Source: Woeseiaceae bacterium (GTDB lineage: Bacteria; Pseudomonadota; Gammaproteobacteria; Steroidobacterales; Woeseiaceae). From it: a DNA stretch of 64,000 nucleotides. Location of the stretch: contig JANQGQ010000022.1 of NCBI GenBank assembly GCA_028277185.1, positions 124,001-188,000 on the forward strand. The letters are read 5' to 3'. Shown here in pieces: positions 53,643-63,704 of the stretch. Each line of letters opens with the position of its first letter. The stretch's first letter is position 1. The position numbers were made by a program, and so were the translations under genes. The notes beneath the pieces are model-generated. The model worked only from the letters and a program-made list of their open reading frames with translations. It was not told the DNA's origin and did not search any database.

Positions 53643-54082
53643 CCCGTGCGGTCCAGGCCGTGGCTTGCGCAGCGCTCGCAGTTGACCCAGCCGGAATCGC
53701 TGCCCACGTAGTGTTCTTTCTTCCAGATCGGCAGACGAACCTTGAGTTCGTCGATCAGGTAGCGGCAGGCCATGAACGCCTCGTCGCGATGTTTGGCCGC
53801 GACGCCGACCCATACGGCACAGTCGCCGAGTTCGAGCAGCCCGCCGCGATGCACGATCCGGACACCGATCAACGGCCACTTCGCCTCCGCTTCCGCGATG
53901 ATGCGCTCACCTTCCTTGATCGCCAGCGGCTCATATACCTCGTATTCGAGTCGCCGCACCTCGTGACCGTCGTTTTCGTTGCGGACCCAGCCCTCGAAGA
54001 CCACGAAACCGCCGGCGCGCGGGTCCTCGAGCGACTCGCGCAGGCGGTCCGTGTCGATCGGCGTTTCCGAAATCTCCATCAT
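53639..54082 (-). CDS. moaE: Molybdopterin synthase catalytic subunit MoaE
   Basis: Large subunit of molybdopterin synthase, which moves sulfur from MoaD thiocarboxylate onto precursor Z. The 147-aa product has GFVVFEGWVRNENDG, YEVYEPLAIKEGERI, HRGGLLELGD and the lysine-containing RLPIWKKEHYVGSDSGWVN. Two adjacent ATGs (54082, 54079) are possible; GAGG spacing favours the second. It follows moaD by 16 bp. Confidence 0.94.
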   Translation of the reverse strand: MMEISETPIDTDRLRESLEDPRAGGFVVFEGWVRNENDGHEVRRLEYEVYEPLAIKEGERIIAEAEAKWPLIGVRIVHRGGLLELGDCAVWVGVAAKHRDEAFMACRYLIDELKVRLPIWKKEHYVGSDSGWVNCERCASHGLDRTG

Positions 54083-54098
54083 GCCCTCGTCCCCGCGT

Positions 54099-54341
54099 TC
54101 AGCCGCCCCCGACGGGCGGGAATAACAGTACGACGTCGCCATCCGTTACCGGCGAGTCCCAATCGGCCATCTCGTCGTTGATGGCGACCTTGCAGTGCCC
54201 AAGCGGTTCCGACGACCGGTGCCGGTCGCGCGTGGCCTCGAACACCTCGCGAGCCGTCGACGCCGCGGTCTCGAGCCGCTCCTCACCCGTACCGGCTTGC
54301 TCGCGGAACAGGGCGAAATAGCGAACGGTGATCGTCTTCAT
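54099..54341 (-). CDS. moaD: Molybdopterin synthase sulfur carrier subunit MoaD
   Basis: Ubiquitin-like 80-aa protein whose C-terminal glycine is thiocarboxylated. It begins MKTITVRYFALFREQAGTGE and ends VLLFPPVGGG, with the required Gly-Gly tail (here three glycines). ATG 54341 has AGGGA upstream; a TTG six bases before it is less likely. Confidence 0.94.
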   Translation of the reverse strand: MKTITVRYFALFREQAGTGEERLETAASTAREVFEATRDRHRSSEPLGHCKVAINDEMADWDSPVTDGDVVLLFPPVGGG

Positions 54342-54353
54342 TAGCAACAGTCC

Positions 54354-54938
54354 CTACACGCACGCCGATACGATGCGCGCCTGATCCTCCGGCGTGTTCA
54401 GGTTGTCGAGCGCCGCGGGATTTGGCTGCGCGAGCAGTTCGACGCCGCTCTCGATCAGGATTTTCCGCGGGCAGCGGATGCCGGCGTCGACGTAGCCGCG
54501 GACGATCGGGAGCGCCTCTGCACGGTATACGGCGCACAGGGGCTCGGGCAGCCCGTCGGACGTACTCCGATAGGCCGTGAACGGGCCGGCGGGCTCGGCG
54601 TCCAGCAGGACTTCGACGGTTTCGCGGTCCAGCCGCGGCAGATCGACGGCCACGACGAGCCAGTCGGCGTTCCGGTCGGATTCCAGCGCCGCGAGGATGC
54701 CCCCGACGGGCCCCGCGTCCTCCTCGCGATCCACGATCTGCGGATAGCGGTCGCGCAGCGCGTCCCCGGGCTGATCCGCCCGCACGGACACCCAGACTCT
54801 TTCGACCAGCGCGTCCAGCAGCTCAACCGTCCGTTCGAGCTGCGGCTTGCCGTCGATCTCGAGGCCGGCTTTGTCCCGGCCGAGGCGGCGGCTCCTGCCG
54901 CCGGCCAGCACGAGCGCATGCAAGGCCCTAGTCGGCAC
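54354..54938 (-). CDS. mobA: Molybdenum cofactor guanylyltransferase MobA
   Basis: Converts molybdopterin to the guanine dinucleotide cofactor. The 194-aa product has [29 protein letters not shown] and DNLNTPED at the end. The GTG at 54938, overlapping the moaC stop by 11 bases, is the preferred start; TTG 54923 is possible. It lies inside the moa operon between moaC and moaD, an unusual but sensible place. Confidence 0.9.
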   Translation of the reverse strand: MPTRALHALVLAGGRSRRLGRDKAGLEIDGKPQLERTVELLDALVERVWVSVRADQPGDALRDRYPQIVDREEDAGPVGGILAALESDRNADWLVVAVDLPRLDRETVEVLLDAEPAGPFTAYRSTSDGLPEPLCAVYRAEALPIVRGYVDAGIRCPRKILIESGVELLAQPNPAALDNLNTPEDQARIVSACV

Positions 54939-55404
54939 GTCGGAAATCCCGCTTGCCGCCGCTCTTTGCAAGCAGGCGCGTTTCGCGAATTACGACATCG
55001 TGCGACAGCGCCTTGACCATGTCGTAGAGCGTCAACGCCGCGACGCTTGCCCCGGTCAATGCTTCCATCTCCACACCGGTCTTGTGATCGACGCGGCAGG
55101 TGCAGCGAATCACGGCTTCTTCGCCCTCGACGCCGATGTCGATATCGCACTTATCGAGCCCGAGCGGGTGGCAAAAGGGAATCAGCTCGTGAGTACGCTT
55201 GGCCGCCATGACGCCTGCGATGACGGCCGTCGCGAACACCGGTCCTTTCTTGCTAGTCAATTCACCGTCGACGATCTCCGCCCTCACCTCAGGCGGCAGC
55301 AGGACCCGCGACTCGGCGCTTGCCTCGCGCCGGCTCACGGCCTTGTCGCCGACGTCGACCATCGCAGGCCGGTTTTCTGCATCGACATGAGTCAGTTTGG
55401 CCAT
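54928..55404 (-). CDS. moaC: Cyclic pyranopterin monophosphate synthase MoaC
   Basis: Second enzyme of cofactor synthesis, forming cyclic pyranopterin monophosphate from the MoaA product. The 158-aa length is standard; motifs are [53 protein letters not shown] and the C-terminal [15 protein letters not shown] six bases before ATG 55404 fixes the start; a longer frame upstream is rejected. Confidence 0.96.
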   Translation of the reverse strand: MAKLTHVDAENRPAMVDVGDKAVSRREASAESRVLLPPEVRAEIVDGELTSKKGPVFATAVIAGVMAAKRTHELIPFCHPLGLDKCDIDIGVEGEEAVIRCTCRVDHKTGVEMEALTGASVAALTLYDMVKALSHDVVIRETRLLAKSGGKRDFRRAD

Positions 55405-55426
55405 CAGGATCTCCGCCGAACTCCGC

Positions 55427-56485
55427 TCAGCCGCCGATCCGATACATTTCGACCTTCGAGAGCGCATGCGTTTCGGCAAGCTCCGGACGCCGAAGTTCAC
55501 TGTAGCGATCGGCGCGCTGCAGCCAGATCTTCGACAGAATGTCGGCGAGTTCGTCGTCGCTTGCACCGTTGCGCAGCGGCTCACGCAGGTCCGTGCCATG
55601 GGTCGCGAACAGGCAGGTGTAGAGCGTGCCGTCCGCGGACAGCCGCGCTCGCGAGCAGGCGCCGCAGAACGGCTCCGTTACCGAAGAGATGAAGCCCAGC
55701 TCTCCGGAGCCGTCGAGATACTCGTAACGCCGCGCGACCTCGCCGGGATAGCTCCTGCCGATCGGCCGAAGCGCCCAGCGATCGCGAATCGAGGCAAGCA
55801 ATTCGCGCGACGGCACGACCTGATCCATTCGCCAGCCGTTACGATTGCCGACGTCCATGAACTCGATCAGGCGGACGATGTGCCCGGTACCGCGGAAGTG
55901 ATCGAGCAAATCGAGCACCGTGTGGTCGTTGACGCCGCGCTGAACGACGACGTTGATCTTCACGGGAATCAGGCCTGCGGCGGCCGCGCTGTCGATGCCC
56001 GCGAGGACTTTCTCCAGATCGCCGCGGCCGCCGCTCATGAGGCAGAACACGTCCGGATCCAGGCTGTCCAGGCTGACCGTGACGCGGTGCAGGCCGGCGT
56101 TCGCAAGCGCCGCCGCGTAGCGACTCAACAGCTCGCCGTTGGTCGTCAGTGCAAGATCCTCGACCCCCGGCAGCCGGGCGATTCCCGCGACGAGCAACGG
56201 CAGCGACTTGTCGAGCAGCGGCTCGCCGCCCGTCAGCCGGATCTTCGAGACGCCGCCGCGGACCGCGACCGCGGCGATCTTGAGGATTTCCGCATGGCTC
56301 AGCCGGTCGTCGCGCGCCAGAAACCCGTAGTCGTCGGGAAACTCCGACGCCGGCATGCAGTAGGGACAGCGATAGTTGCAGCGGTCGAGCAGCGAGATCC
56401 GAAGATCGTGCAGCGGCCGCGCCAGAGCGTCCGTGAGGGGCTCCGCGCGCTCAGGCTGCTGACCGATTTCCGTAGTGCTCGACAT
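55427..56485 (-). CDS. moaA: GTP 3',8-cyclase MoaA
   Basis: Radical-SAM enzyme starting molybdopterin synthesis from GTP. The 352-aa product has the N-terminal cluster motif [13 protein letters not shown] and [11 protein letters not shown]. The C-terminal cluster ligands are in [12 protein letters not shown] and [11 protein letters not shown], and the essential Gly-Gly terminus is MYRIGG. It is first in the minus-strand row moaA-moaC-mobA-moaD-moaE and divergent from the acyl-CoA dehydrogenases. Confidence 0.96.
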   Translation of the reverse strand: MSSTTEIGQQPERAEPLTDALARPLHDLRISLLDRCNYRCPYCMPASEFPDDYGFLARDDRLSHAEILKIAAVAVRGGVSKIRLTGGEPLLDKSLPLLVAGIARLPGVEDLALTTNGELLSRYAAALANAGLHRVTVSLDSLDPDVFCLMSGGRGDLEKVLAGIDSAAAAGLIPVKINVVVQRGVNDHTVLDLLDHFRGTGHIVRLIEFMDVGNRNGWRMDQVVPSRELLASIRDRWALRPIGRSYPGEVARRYEYLDGSGELGFISSVTEPFCGACSRARLSADGTLYTCLFATHGTDLREPLRNGASDDELADILSKIWLQRADRYSELRRPELAETHALSKVEMYRIGG

Positions 56486-56588
56486 ACCCGGATTCTGCCC
56501 GATCGCGCGGCAGCTTTAAACGCGCGGCTGCTCGTTGGCACCGGCGGACTCGTGCTAGGATCGCCCGTTCCACCTGACAGGACGGTAG

Positions 56589-57791
56589 ATGAACCTCACT
56601 TTTTCGGAGGACGAACTGCGTTTTCGCGACGACGTCCGCAAGGTCTTCGACGAAGAGTTTCCCGCCGATCTCCGCGAGTTCCGCGATGCCGGCGTCACCA
56701 TCAGCCGCGACGATCAGATCCGATATCAAAAGTGGCTGCACGAGCGCGGCTGGTTCGCGATCAACTGGCCGGTCGAATACGGCGGCACGGGCTGGACGCC
56801 CGTCCAGAAGTACCTGTTCATGCAGGAACTCGCACGCATCAACGCTCCGGACATCGTGCCCTTTGGGGTCAGCATGGTCGGCCCGGTCATCTACACGTTC
56901 GGCAGCGACGAGCAGAAGGAACGCTTCCTGCCGGACATCCTCGCGAGCAACGTGTGGTGGTGCCAGGGCTACTCGGAGCCCGGCTCGGGGAGCGACCTTG
57001 CATCGCTCAAGACGCGGGCCGACCTCGACGGCGACCACTACGTCGTCAATGGGACCAAAACGTGGACGACGCTCGCGCAGTTCGCGGACTGGATTTTCTG
57101 TCTCGTGCGCACGAGCAGCGACGTCGCGCGGCGCCAGGAAGGCATCAGCTTTCTGCTCATCGACATGCAGACGCCCGGCGTCACGGTGAAACCGATCATC
57201 ACTATCGAAGGCGAGCACGAGGTAAACGAAGTGCACTTCGAGGACGTGCGCGTGCCCGCCGCCAACCTCGTCGGCGAAGAAGGCGAGGGCTGGACCTACG
57301 GCAAGGTCCTGCTGCAGCACGAGCGCACAAACATCGCCGCCGTGCACTATTCGAAGTTCCGCATCGACCGTCTGCGGGCGCAGGCGGAGCGGCCGGTGCG
57401 CGGCGCGGCGCCGCTCACGGAAGATCGCAACTTCATGCGCAAGCTCGCTGCCGTGGAGGTCGAGCTCAGGGCGCTCGAGTTCACCGAGCTACGCACTCTG
57501 GCCGCGGTCGCGTCGGGGAAGGCGCCGGGACCGGAATCCTCGATACTCAAGTTCGTCGGCACCGAGATTCAGCAGGCCATCGACGAGCTGTACGTCGAAG
57601 CGGCAGGCTACTACGCCCTGCCCTTCGTCCCTGAGCAGTATGCGCCCGACTTCGCCGTCGACGAACGAATCGGCGAGGGCAACGAGACGGCAAGCGCGCC
57701 GCGTTACTTCAATTTCCGCAAGGCGTCGATCTACGGCGGCTCCAACGAAATCCAGAAGAACATCGTGTCCAAACACGTTTTGGGGTTGTAG
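56589..57791 (+). CDS. Acyl-CoA dehydrogenase, PimC-like large subunit
   Basis: FAD-dependent acyl-CoA dehydrogenase of 400 aa. Motifs are WPVEYGGTGWTPVQKYLFMQE, CQGYSEPGSGSDLASLKTRA, the FAD-binding KTWTTLAQFADW and the C-terminal YGGSNEIQKNIVSKHVLGL. It is directly followed by a second, shorter acyl-CoA dehydrogenase. The pair matches the pimeloyl-CoA dehydrogenase PimC/PimD arrangement, where two unequal subunits form one enzyme. Substrate is inferred from that family only. Confidence 0.9.
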   Translation: MNLTFSEDELRFRDDVRKVFDEEFPADLREFRDAGVTISRDDQIRYQKWLHERGWFAINWPVEYGGTGWTPVQKYLFMQELARINAPDIVPFGVSMVGPVIYTFGSDEQKERFLPDILASNVWWCQGYSEPGSGSDLASLKTRADLDGDHYVVNGTKTWTTLAQFADWIFCLVRTSSDVARRQEGISFLLIDMQTPGVTVKPIITIEGEHEVNEVHFEDVRVPAANLVGEEGEGWTYGKVLLQHERTNIAAVHYSKFRIDRLRAQAERPVRGAAPLTEDRNFMRKLAAVEVELRALEFTELRTLAAVASGKAPGPESSILKFVGTEIQQAIDELYVEAAGYYALPFVPEQYAPDFAVDERIGEGNETASAPRYFNFRKASIYGGSNEIQKNIVSKHVLGL

Positions 57792-57793
57792 CC

Positions 57794-58918
57794 ATGGACT
57801 TCACGCTCAACGACGAGCAGAGCATGCTCGACGACAGCGTCGCAAAGTTCCTCGCGAACGACTACGACTTCGACACGCGTCAGGGCTACGCCGCAAGCAC
57901 GACAGGCTTCAGCCCGGAAGTCTGGCGACAGTTCGCCGAGCTGGGCTGGACCGCCGTGCCCTTCAGCGAAGCCGACGGCGGACTCGGCTACGGGCCCGTC
58001 GAGACGATGCTGATCATGCGCCACTTCGGCCGCGGCCTCGTCGTCGAACCATACCTTGCCAACGTCGTGCTGGCCGGGGGCGCGCTGGCCCGCACGGGCG
58101 ACACCGAGCAAAAGTCGCGCTGGCTCGAGCCCCTGATCGCCGGCGAACTGCAGACCGCCCTTGCGCACACCGAACCGCAGAGCCGCTACCGGCTCACTGA
58201 CGTCGCGACGACGGCAACGCAGGACGGCGACGACGCCTATGTCTTGTCGGGGAGCAAAGGCGTCGTACTCAACGGCGGGAACGCGGAGCTGCTGCTCGTG
58301 TCCGCGCGCACGAGCGGCGGACAGTTCGACGATACCGGTGTGTCGTTGTTCGCGGTGCCCCGCGACGCGGACGGCGTAACGGTTCGCCGCTACGCGACCG
58401 TCGACGGTCACACCGCCGCGGAAGTCGGCCTCGACGCCGTCAGGGTGTCGCGCGACCGGCTGCTCGGCGAGCCGGGCGCGGCCGGCGCGGCGCTCGCGGC
58501 CGTGTTCGGCGACGCGATCCTCGCGGTATCCGCGGAAGCGGTCGGCATCATGCAGATACTGACCGAGAAGACCGTCGAGTATTCGAAAAGCCGCGTGCAG
58601 TTCGGCGTCCCGATCGGCAGTTTTCAGGCGCTGCAGCATCGTATGGTCGACATGCTGACGGCCTGCGAGCAATCCTACTCGCTGCTGTTGTGGGCCACGA
58701 TGCTTGCTGCCGACGGCGGCGATACGGACCGGGCGGTCAGCTCGATCAAGTACCAGATCGGCACGGCGGGCAAGCTGGTCGGCCAGGAGGCCGTGCAGCT
58801 GCACGGCGGGATGGGCGTGACCTGGGAGCTCGACATCGCCCACTACTTCAAGCGTCTGACGGCCATCGGCCAGCTGTTCGGTAACGCAGACCATCATCTG
58901 GACCGGCTCGCGGTCTGA
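57794..58918 (+). CDS. Acyl-CoA dehydrogenase, PimD-like small subunit
   Basis: A 374-aa partner of the preceding gene, starting two bases after its stop. N-terminal MDFTLNDEQSMLDDSVAKFL and RQFAELGWTAVPFSEADGG, then PVETMLIMRHFGRGLVVEPY, are typical of the small subunit of pimeloyl-CoA-type dehydrogenases. The C-terminal motif is AVQLHGGMGVTWELDIAHYF. The middle (residues about 120-150) is less conserved than in the large subunit, consistent with a structural or co-catalytic role. Confidence 0.9.
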   Translation: MDFTLNDEQSMLDDSVAKFLANDYDFDTRQGYAASTTGFSPEVWRQFAELGWTAVPFSEADGGLGYGPVETMLIMRHFGRGLVVEPYLANVVLAGGALARTGDTEQKSRWLEPLIAGELQTALAHTEPQSRYRLTDVATTATQDGDDAYVLSGSKGVVLNGGNAELLLVSARTSGGQFDDTGVSLFAVPRDADGVTVRRYATVDGHTAAEVGLDAVRVSRDRLLGEPGAAGAALAAVFGDAILAVSAEAVGIMQILTEKTVEYSKSRVQFGVPIGSFQALQHRMVDMLTACEQSYSLLLWATMLAADGGDTDRAVSSIKYQIGTAGKLVGQEAVQLHGGMGVTWELDIAHYFKRLTAIGQLFGNADHHLDRLAV

Positions 58919-58933
58919 CTGCGACGACGCCTC

Positions 58934-59737
58934 ATGCATGCAAGCGGCGTCATCACGATCACGACCGACTTCGGCCACAAAGGGCCGTTCGCAGCGGTCA
59001 TGCGGGGGGCCATACTTAGCCGTTTCCGCGAGGCCGAAATCGTCGACCTGACGCACGACATACCGGCTCAGTGGCCGCCCGAGGCCGGTTTCTGGGTGGA
59101 TCGCGCGTACCGCTATTTTCCGGCCGGCACCGTGCACGTCGCGGTCGTCGATCCCGGTGTGGGCACGGAGCGAAAGATCCTCCTCGTCGAGGCGGATGGC
59201 CATGCTTTTCTGGCGCCGGACAACGGCTTACTCGCCAACCTGCTCGAACGACACGCGAACGCCGCCGTGTTCCACCTGGACTTCGACCGGCTTAGCGCCT
59301 TCGATGTGCCGCCGCCGAGCAAGACGTTTCACGGCCGCGACATCTTCGCCCCGGCCGCCGCGTTGTTGGCCTCGGGGACCGTCGGCATGGAAGCCCTCGG
59401 CACGCCCGCGACGGACTGGATACCCGGTTGGCTGGACGAGCCGACGACCGGGCGCGATCGGGTCGCGGGCGCCGTCATCACGGTCGACTCCTTCGGCAAC
59501 CTGATCAGCAACATCGATCGGGCCCTGATCGAAGGTCTTCCCGACCCGGTCGTGCGGGTCGCCGGCCTTACGCTGCCGCTCAGCGAAACCTACGGCCGCG
59601 TCGAGCCGGGCGACTACCTGGCACTGATTAACTCGTTCGGCGTCGTCGAGGTGGCCCGGGCCGAAGGCAACGCGGCGGACTCGCTCGGCCTGGATCGCGG
59701 TGCGCCGATCGTCGTTACCGCGGAGCTGACCGCCTAG
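58934..59737 (+). CDS. SAM hydroxide adenosyltransferase (DUF62 family)
   Basis: Relative of fluorinase and chlorinase that splits S-adenosylmethionine to adenosine and methionine using water. The 267-aa product has ITTDFGHKGPFAAVMRGAIL, DLTHDIPAQ, VVDPGVGTERK, APDNGLL, FHGRDIFAPAAALLASG and SFGNLISNID. No 23-residue insertion loop of the true fluorinase is seen. It starts 15 bp after the small acyl-CoA dehydrogenase subunit and could be co-transcribed. Physiological role uncertain. Confidence 0.88.
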   Translation: MHASGVITITTDFGHKGPFAAVMRGAILSRFREAEIVDLTHDIPAQWPPEAGFWVDRAYRYFPAGTVHVAVVDPGVGTERKILLVEADGHAFLAPDNGLLANLLERHANAAVFHLDFDRLSAFDVPPPSKTFHGRDIFAPAAALLASGTVGMEALGTPATDWIPGWLDEPTTGRDRVAGAVITVDSFGNLISNIDRALIEGLPDPVVRVAGLTLPLSETYGRVEPGDYLALINSFGVVEVARAEGNAADSLGLDRGAPIVVTAELTA

Positions 59738-59741
59738 GCGA

Positions 59742-61421
59742 TCAGCCGCCTGTGGCGGCCTGAAGCGCCTGCTTCTCGAGCTTCGCCCAGGAATCCCGCA
59801 GCGTGACGATCCGGTTGAAGACCGGGCGTTCGGCCGTCGAATCCTGGTCGCTGACGAAGTAGCCGAGGCGCTCGAACTGAACGGCCGCCGTCTCGCCGGC
59901 CAGGGACGGCTCGAGGCGGGCATCGACGGTTTCGAGCGACGCCGGGTTGAGGACGCTCGCCAAATCCTCGTGAGTATTCGGATTCGCTTCCCGGAACAGA
60001 CGATCGTACAACCTGACCTCGGCGGCCACGGCGTGCGCCGCCGAGACCCAGTGGATCGTGCCCTTGACCTTGCGGTCGCTGTTCGCCGAGCCGCTCTTCG
60101 TCGTCTCGTCGTAGCTGCAGCGGAGCTCTACTACGCTCCCATCCTCATCCTTCACGACCTCGTCGCAACGGATGATGTACGCCGAACGTAGCCGCACCTC
60201 GCCGCCCGGCTTGAGCCGGAAGAATTTTCGTGGCGCGTCCTCCATGAAGTCGTCCTGCTCGATCCACAGCTCGCGACCGAACGGCACGTCGCGCTCGCCC
60301 ATCGACGGGTCGTTCGGATGATTCATCGCCGACATCATCTCGGTGCGGTCTTCCGGATAGTTGGTCAGCACGAGCTTCAGCGGCCTCAGGACCGCCATGC
60401 GCCGCGGCGCCGTGGCACCGAGAACCTCACGTACGCTGTTCTCGAGCATGCCGAGCTCGACGAGCTTGTCTTTCTTCGTCACACCGGCGCGGGTCACGAA
60501 ATCCCTGAGCGCCGCCGGCGGATAGCCGCGACGCCGCATGCCCGCGATCGTCGGCATGCGTGGATCGTCCCAACCGCTCACGACGCCGTCGTCGATCAGG
60601 GCCTTGAGCTTGCGCTTGCTCGTAATCGTGTACGCAACGTTCAGCCGCGAGAACTCGATCTGCCGGGGCCGGTGCGGTGGCTCGAGCTTGTCGAGAAGCC
60701 AGTTGTAGAGCGGCCGATGGTCCTCGAACTCCAGCGTGCACAGCGAATGCGTGATGCCCTCGAACGCATCCGAAAGCGTGTGCGCAAAATCGTACATCGG
60801 ATAGATGCACCAGTCGTTGCCGGTCTGCTGGTGCGCGAGGTGCCGGATTCGATACAGCGTCGGATCCCGCAGATTCATGTTGGGCGAGGCCATATCTATC
60901 TTCGCCCGCAATACGTGCTGCCCGTCCTCGAACTCGCCTTCGCGCATGCCGCGGAAGAGTTCGAGGTTCTCCTCGACGCTTCGCTCCCGGTACGGGCTGT
61001 CGCGCCCCGGCTCCGTCAACGTCCCCCGGTACTCGCGGATTTCGTCAGCGCTCAGGCTGTCGACGTAGGCGGCGCCGATTTCGATGAGGCGCGTTGCCGC
61101 GTCGTACAGCGCCGCGAAATAGTCCGATGCATGGGTGAGCCGAGTTTCCCAGTCGAAGCCGAGCCAGCGAACGTCGCGCTCGATCGCGTCGACGTACTCC
61201 TGATCCTCCTTACCGGGATTGGTGTCGTCGTAGCGCAGATAGGTCCGGCCGCCGGTTTCGGCCGCGACGCCGAAGTTCAGGCAGATCGACATTGCGTGAC
61301 CCATGTGCAGGTAGCCGTTCGGCTCCGGCGGGAAACGGGTCACGATCCGGGTATGTTTACCGGACTCGAGATCGTCGTGGATGATGTCGCGAATGAAATC
61401 GCGAGGCGCGCTGTCGCTCAT
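59742..61421 (-). CDS. glnS: Glutamine--tRNA ligase
   Basis: Class I synthetase charging tRNA-Gln. The ATG at 61421 gives 559 residues. The HIGH-type motif is [13 protein letters not shown], with the KMSKS region represented by [30 protein letters not shown] is family-typical, and a C-terminal anticodon-binding beta domain follows. A longer frame to 61490 adds unrelated residues. It is convergent with the DUF62 gene and divergent from thrS across 160 bp. Confidence 0.97.
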   Translation of the reverse strand: MSDSAPRDFIRDIIHDDLESGKHTRIVTRFPPEPNGYLHMGHAMSICLNFGVAAETGGRTYLRYDDTNPGKEDQEYVDAIERDVRWLGFDWETRLTHASDYFAALYDAATRLIEIGAAYVDSLSADEIREYRGTLTEPGRDSPYRERSVEENLELFRGMREGEFEDGQHVLRAKIDMASPNMNLRDPTLYRIRHLAHQQTGNDWCIYPMYDFAHTLSDAFEGITHSLCTLEFEDHRPLYNWLLDKLEPPHRPRQIEFSRLNVAYTITSKRKLKALIDDGVVSGWDDPRMPTIAGMRRRGYPPAALRDFVTRAGVTKKDKLVELGMLENSVREVLGATAPRRMAVLRPLKLVLTNYPEDRTEMMSAMNHPNDPSMGERDVPFGRELWIEQDDFMEDAPRKFFRLKPGGEVRLRSAYIIRCDEVVKDEDGSVVELRCSYDETTKSGSANSDRKVKGTIHWVSAAHAVAAEVRLYDRLFREANPNTHEDLASVLNPASLETVDARLEPSLAGETAAVQFERLGYFVSDQDSTAERPVFNRIVTLRDSWAKLEKQALQAATGG

Positions 61422-61581
61422 GAATCGGCCGCGTAAGGAGGCGCAAAAGCCCGTTATTGTAGAGAGGCGGACCGGGAACGAACAACCCACGGCACGACGG
61501 TAGAGATCCCGGCGCGCGCGACGCTACAATAGCGCGCTCCTGGGGCTTGCCGAAGCGGGCCCGGACTCTAAGACTCGAAGC

Positions 61582-63507
61582 ATGCCACAGATCACCCTTC
61601 CCGACGGCTCTGTCCGAAGCTACGAAGGCGCCGTGCGCGGCGCCGCCATTGCCGAGAACATCGGCAAAAGCCTCTTGCGCGATGCGGTCGCCGTGCGCGT
61701 CGACGGTGAACTCCGCGACCTGACGCGCGACATCGAGGACGACGCAACGATCGAGATCGTCACCCGCGACTCGGAAGACGGGCTGGAGCTGTTGCGGCAC
61801 GACGCAGCCCACGTGCTCGCCGAGGCCGTCAAGGAGCTGTGGCCGGACACGCAGGTCACGATCGGCCCGGCGATCGAGAACGGCTTCTACTACGACTTCG
61901 CGCGCGACGAGCCGTTCAGCGAGGACGACCTCGCGACGATCGAAGAGCGCATGCGGGAGATCGTCGACCGCGACGAGACCGTCGTCCGCGAGGTCTGGGA
62001 CCGCGACGAGGCCGTCAGCTTCTTCCGCGACATGGGCGAGGAGTACAAGGCGGAGATCATCGCCAGCATCCCGGACGGCGAACCGATTACGCTCTACCGC
62101 CAGGGCGACTTCATCGATTTGTGCCGCGGCCCGCACCTGCCCTCCACCGGCAAGCTCGGCAAGGCCTTCAAGCTGACGCACGTATCGGGAGCCTACTGGC
62201 GCGGCGACTCGAACAACGAGATGCTGCAGCGGGTCTACGGAACCGCGTGGGCCAGCGACAAGCAGCTCAGGCAGTACCTCCACATGCTCGAGGAAGCCGA
62301 GCGGCGCGACCACCGCCGACTGGGGCGCGTCATGGATCTGTTCCATTTCCAGGAGGAAGCGCCTGGCGCCGTGTTCTGGCATCCGAACGGCTGGACGCTG
62401 TTTCAGAACCTGATCGCGTTCATGCGCGAGAAACAGAACGCGGCGGGCTATCGTGAGATCAGCACACCCGAACTCGTCGACCGCTCGCTTTGGGAAGCAT
62501 CGGGTCATTGGGATTCGTTCGGCGACAACATGTACACGACCGAGACGATCGACGGACGGCACTACGCTATCAAGCCGATGAACTGTCCGGGCCACGTGCA
62601 GGTCTTCAAGCAGGGCATCACGAGCTACCGCGAACTGCCGGTGCGCCTCGCAGAGTTCGGCAAGGTCCATCGCTACGAGCCGTCGGGCGCACTGCACGGG
62701 ATGATGCGTGTCAGGGCGTTCACCCAGGACGATGCGCACGTGTTCTGCACGGCCGGGCAGATCACGGCCGAGTCGGTCGCGGTCTGCGAGCTCATCCTGA
62801 GTATCTATCGCGGCTTCGGCTTCGACGACGTCCGCATCAAATTCGCGGACCGTCCCGAAGTCCGCGTCGGCGAGGACAGCGTCTGGGACCAGGCTGAGGC
62901 GGCGCTCAAGGACGCGCTGGACAGCGCCGGTCTCGACTATACGCACAACCCGGGCGAAGGGGCCTTTTACGGTCCGAAACTCGAGTTTGTGCTGCGCGAC
63001 GCGATCGGCCGTGACTGGCAGTGCGGTACGCTGCAGGTCGATCTCAACATGCCTGGACGGCTGGGCGCGTACTACATCGGCGAGGACGGCGAGAAGCACA
63101 CGCCGGTCATGCTGCATCGTGCGATTTTCGGCTCGCTCGAGCGCTTCATCGGTATCTTAATTGAGCATCACGCCGGCAATCTGCCCTTGTGGCTGGCCCC
63201 CGTCCAGGCGAAAGTGCTAACGATCACGTCGGACGCGGACGAGTTTGCGATCGGCGTCGTCGAACGCCTCAAAGCAGCCGGTTTGCGCGCCGAGGCCGAT
63301 CTGCGCAACGAGAAGATCTCGTACAAGGTCCGTGAACACAGTGTTGCCAAAATTCCGGTGCTGTTCGCGGTCGGCCAGCGGGAAGTCGAAGTCGACAGCG
63401 TCGCAATGCGCCGCCTCGGTTCGAAACAGCAGAAAGTCCTGACAGTCGACGAGGCGATAGCGGGACTCAGCGAGGAGATCGCAACGCACGGCAAGACCGA
63501 TTCGTAA
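61582..63507 (+). CDS. thrS: Threonine--tRNA ligase
   Basis: Class II synthetase charging tRNA-Thr, 641 aa. TGS domain (about 1-60; [16 protein letters not shown]), the zinc-dependent editing domain ([19 protein letters not shown]), catalytic core with [11 protein letters not shown] and [14 protein letters not shown], and a C-terminal anticodon domain. In most gammaproteobacteria infC, rpmI and rplT follow directly; here an unrelated receiver-like gene follows after about 200 bp. No thrS-like leader operator could be recognised upstream. Confidence 0.97.
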   Translation: MPQITLPDGSVRSYEGAVRGAAIAENIGKSLLRDAVAVRVDGELRDLTRDIEDDATIEIVTRDSEDGLELLRHDAAHVLAEAVKELWPDTQVTIGPAIENGFYYDFARDEPFSEDDLATIEERMREIVDRDETVVREVWDRDEAVSFFRDMGEEYKAEIIASIPDGEPITLYRQGDFIDLCRGPHLPSTGKLGKAFKLTHVSGAYWRGDSNNEMLQRVYGTAWASDKQLRQYLHMLEEAERRDHRRLGRVMDLFHFQEEAPGAVFWHPNGWTLFQNLIAFMREKQNAAGYREISTPELVDRSLWEASGHWDSFGDNMYTTETIDGRHYAIKPMNCPGHVQVFKQGITSYRELPVRLAEFGKVHRYEPSGALHGMMRVRAFTQDDAHVFCTAGQITAESVAVCELILSIYRGFGFDDVRIKFADRPEVRVGEDSVWDQAEAALKDALDSAGLDYTHNPGEGAFYGPKLEFVLRDAIGRDWQCGTLQVDLNMPGRLGAYYIGEDGEKHTPVMLHRAIFGSLERFIGILIEHHAGNLPLWLAPVQAKVLTITSDADEFAIGVVERLKAAGLRAEADLRNEKISYKVREHSVAKIPVLFAVGQREVEVDSVAMRRLGSKQQKVLTVDEAIAGLSEEIATHGKTDS

Positions 63508-63704
63508 CAGGTGAAATCATCCAGGCGGCGCCGCGATCGGCCGCCGGGAGAGGAACGTGATCGGACCTGCAGTTCTATTGTGCGTCTCGTCACAATTTTC
63601 CAATTCTGTCGGCGGTGCGCGACAGACTGGCGAAATCCGCGGGATATACTGTATGCACGCGAGGAGTCGCCTCACGATTGGACATAACACGCGGAGGTCG
63701 GGAC

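Noticed and set aside
56486..56588. Molybdenum cofactor riboswitch upstream of moaA
   Set aside because: Only about 100 bp separate moaA from the divergent dehydrogenase and no structured leader was recognisable.
61357..63117. 586-aa minus-strand open frame opposite thrS
   Set aside because: Shadow frame with no recognisable domain; thrS on the other strand is certain.
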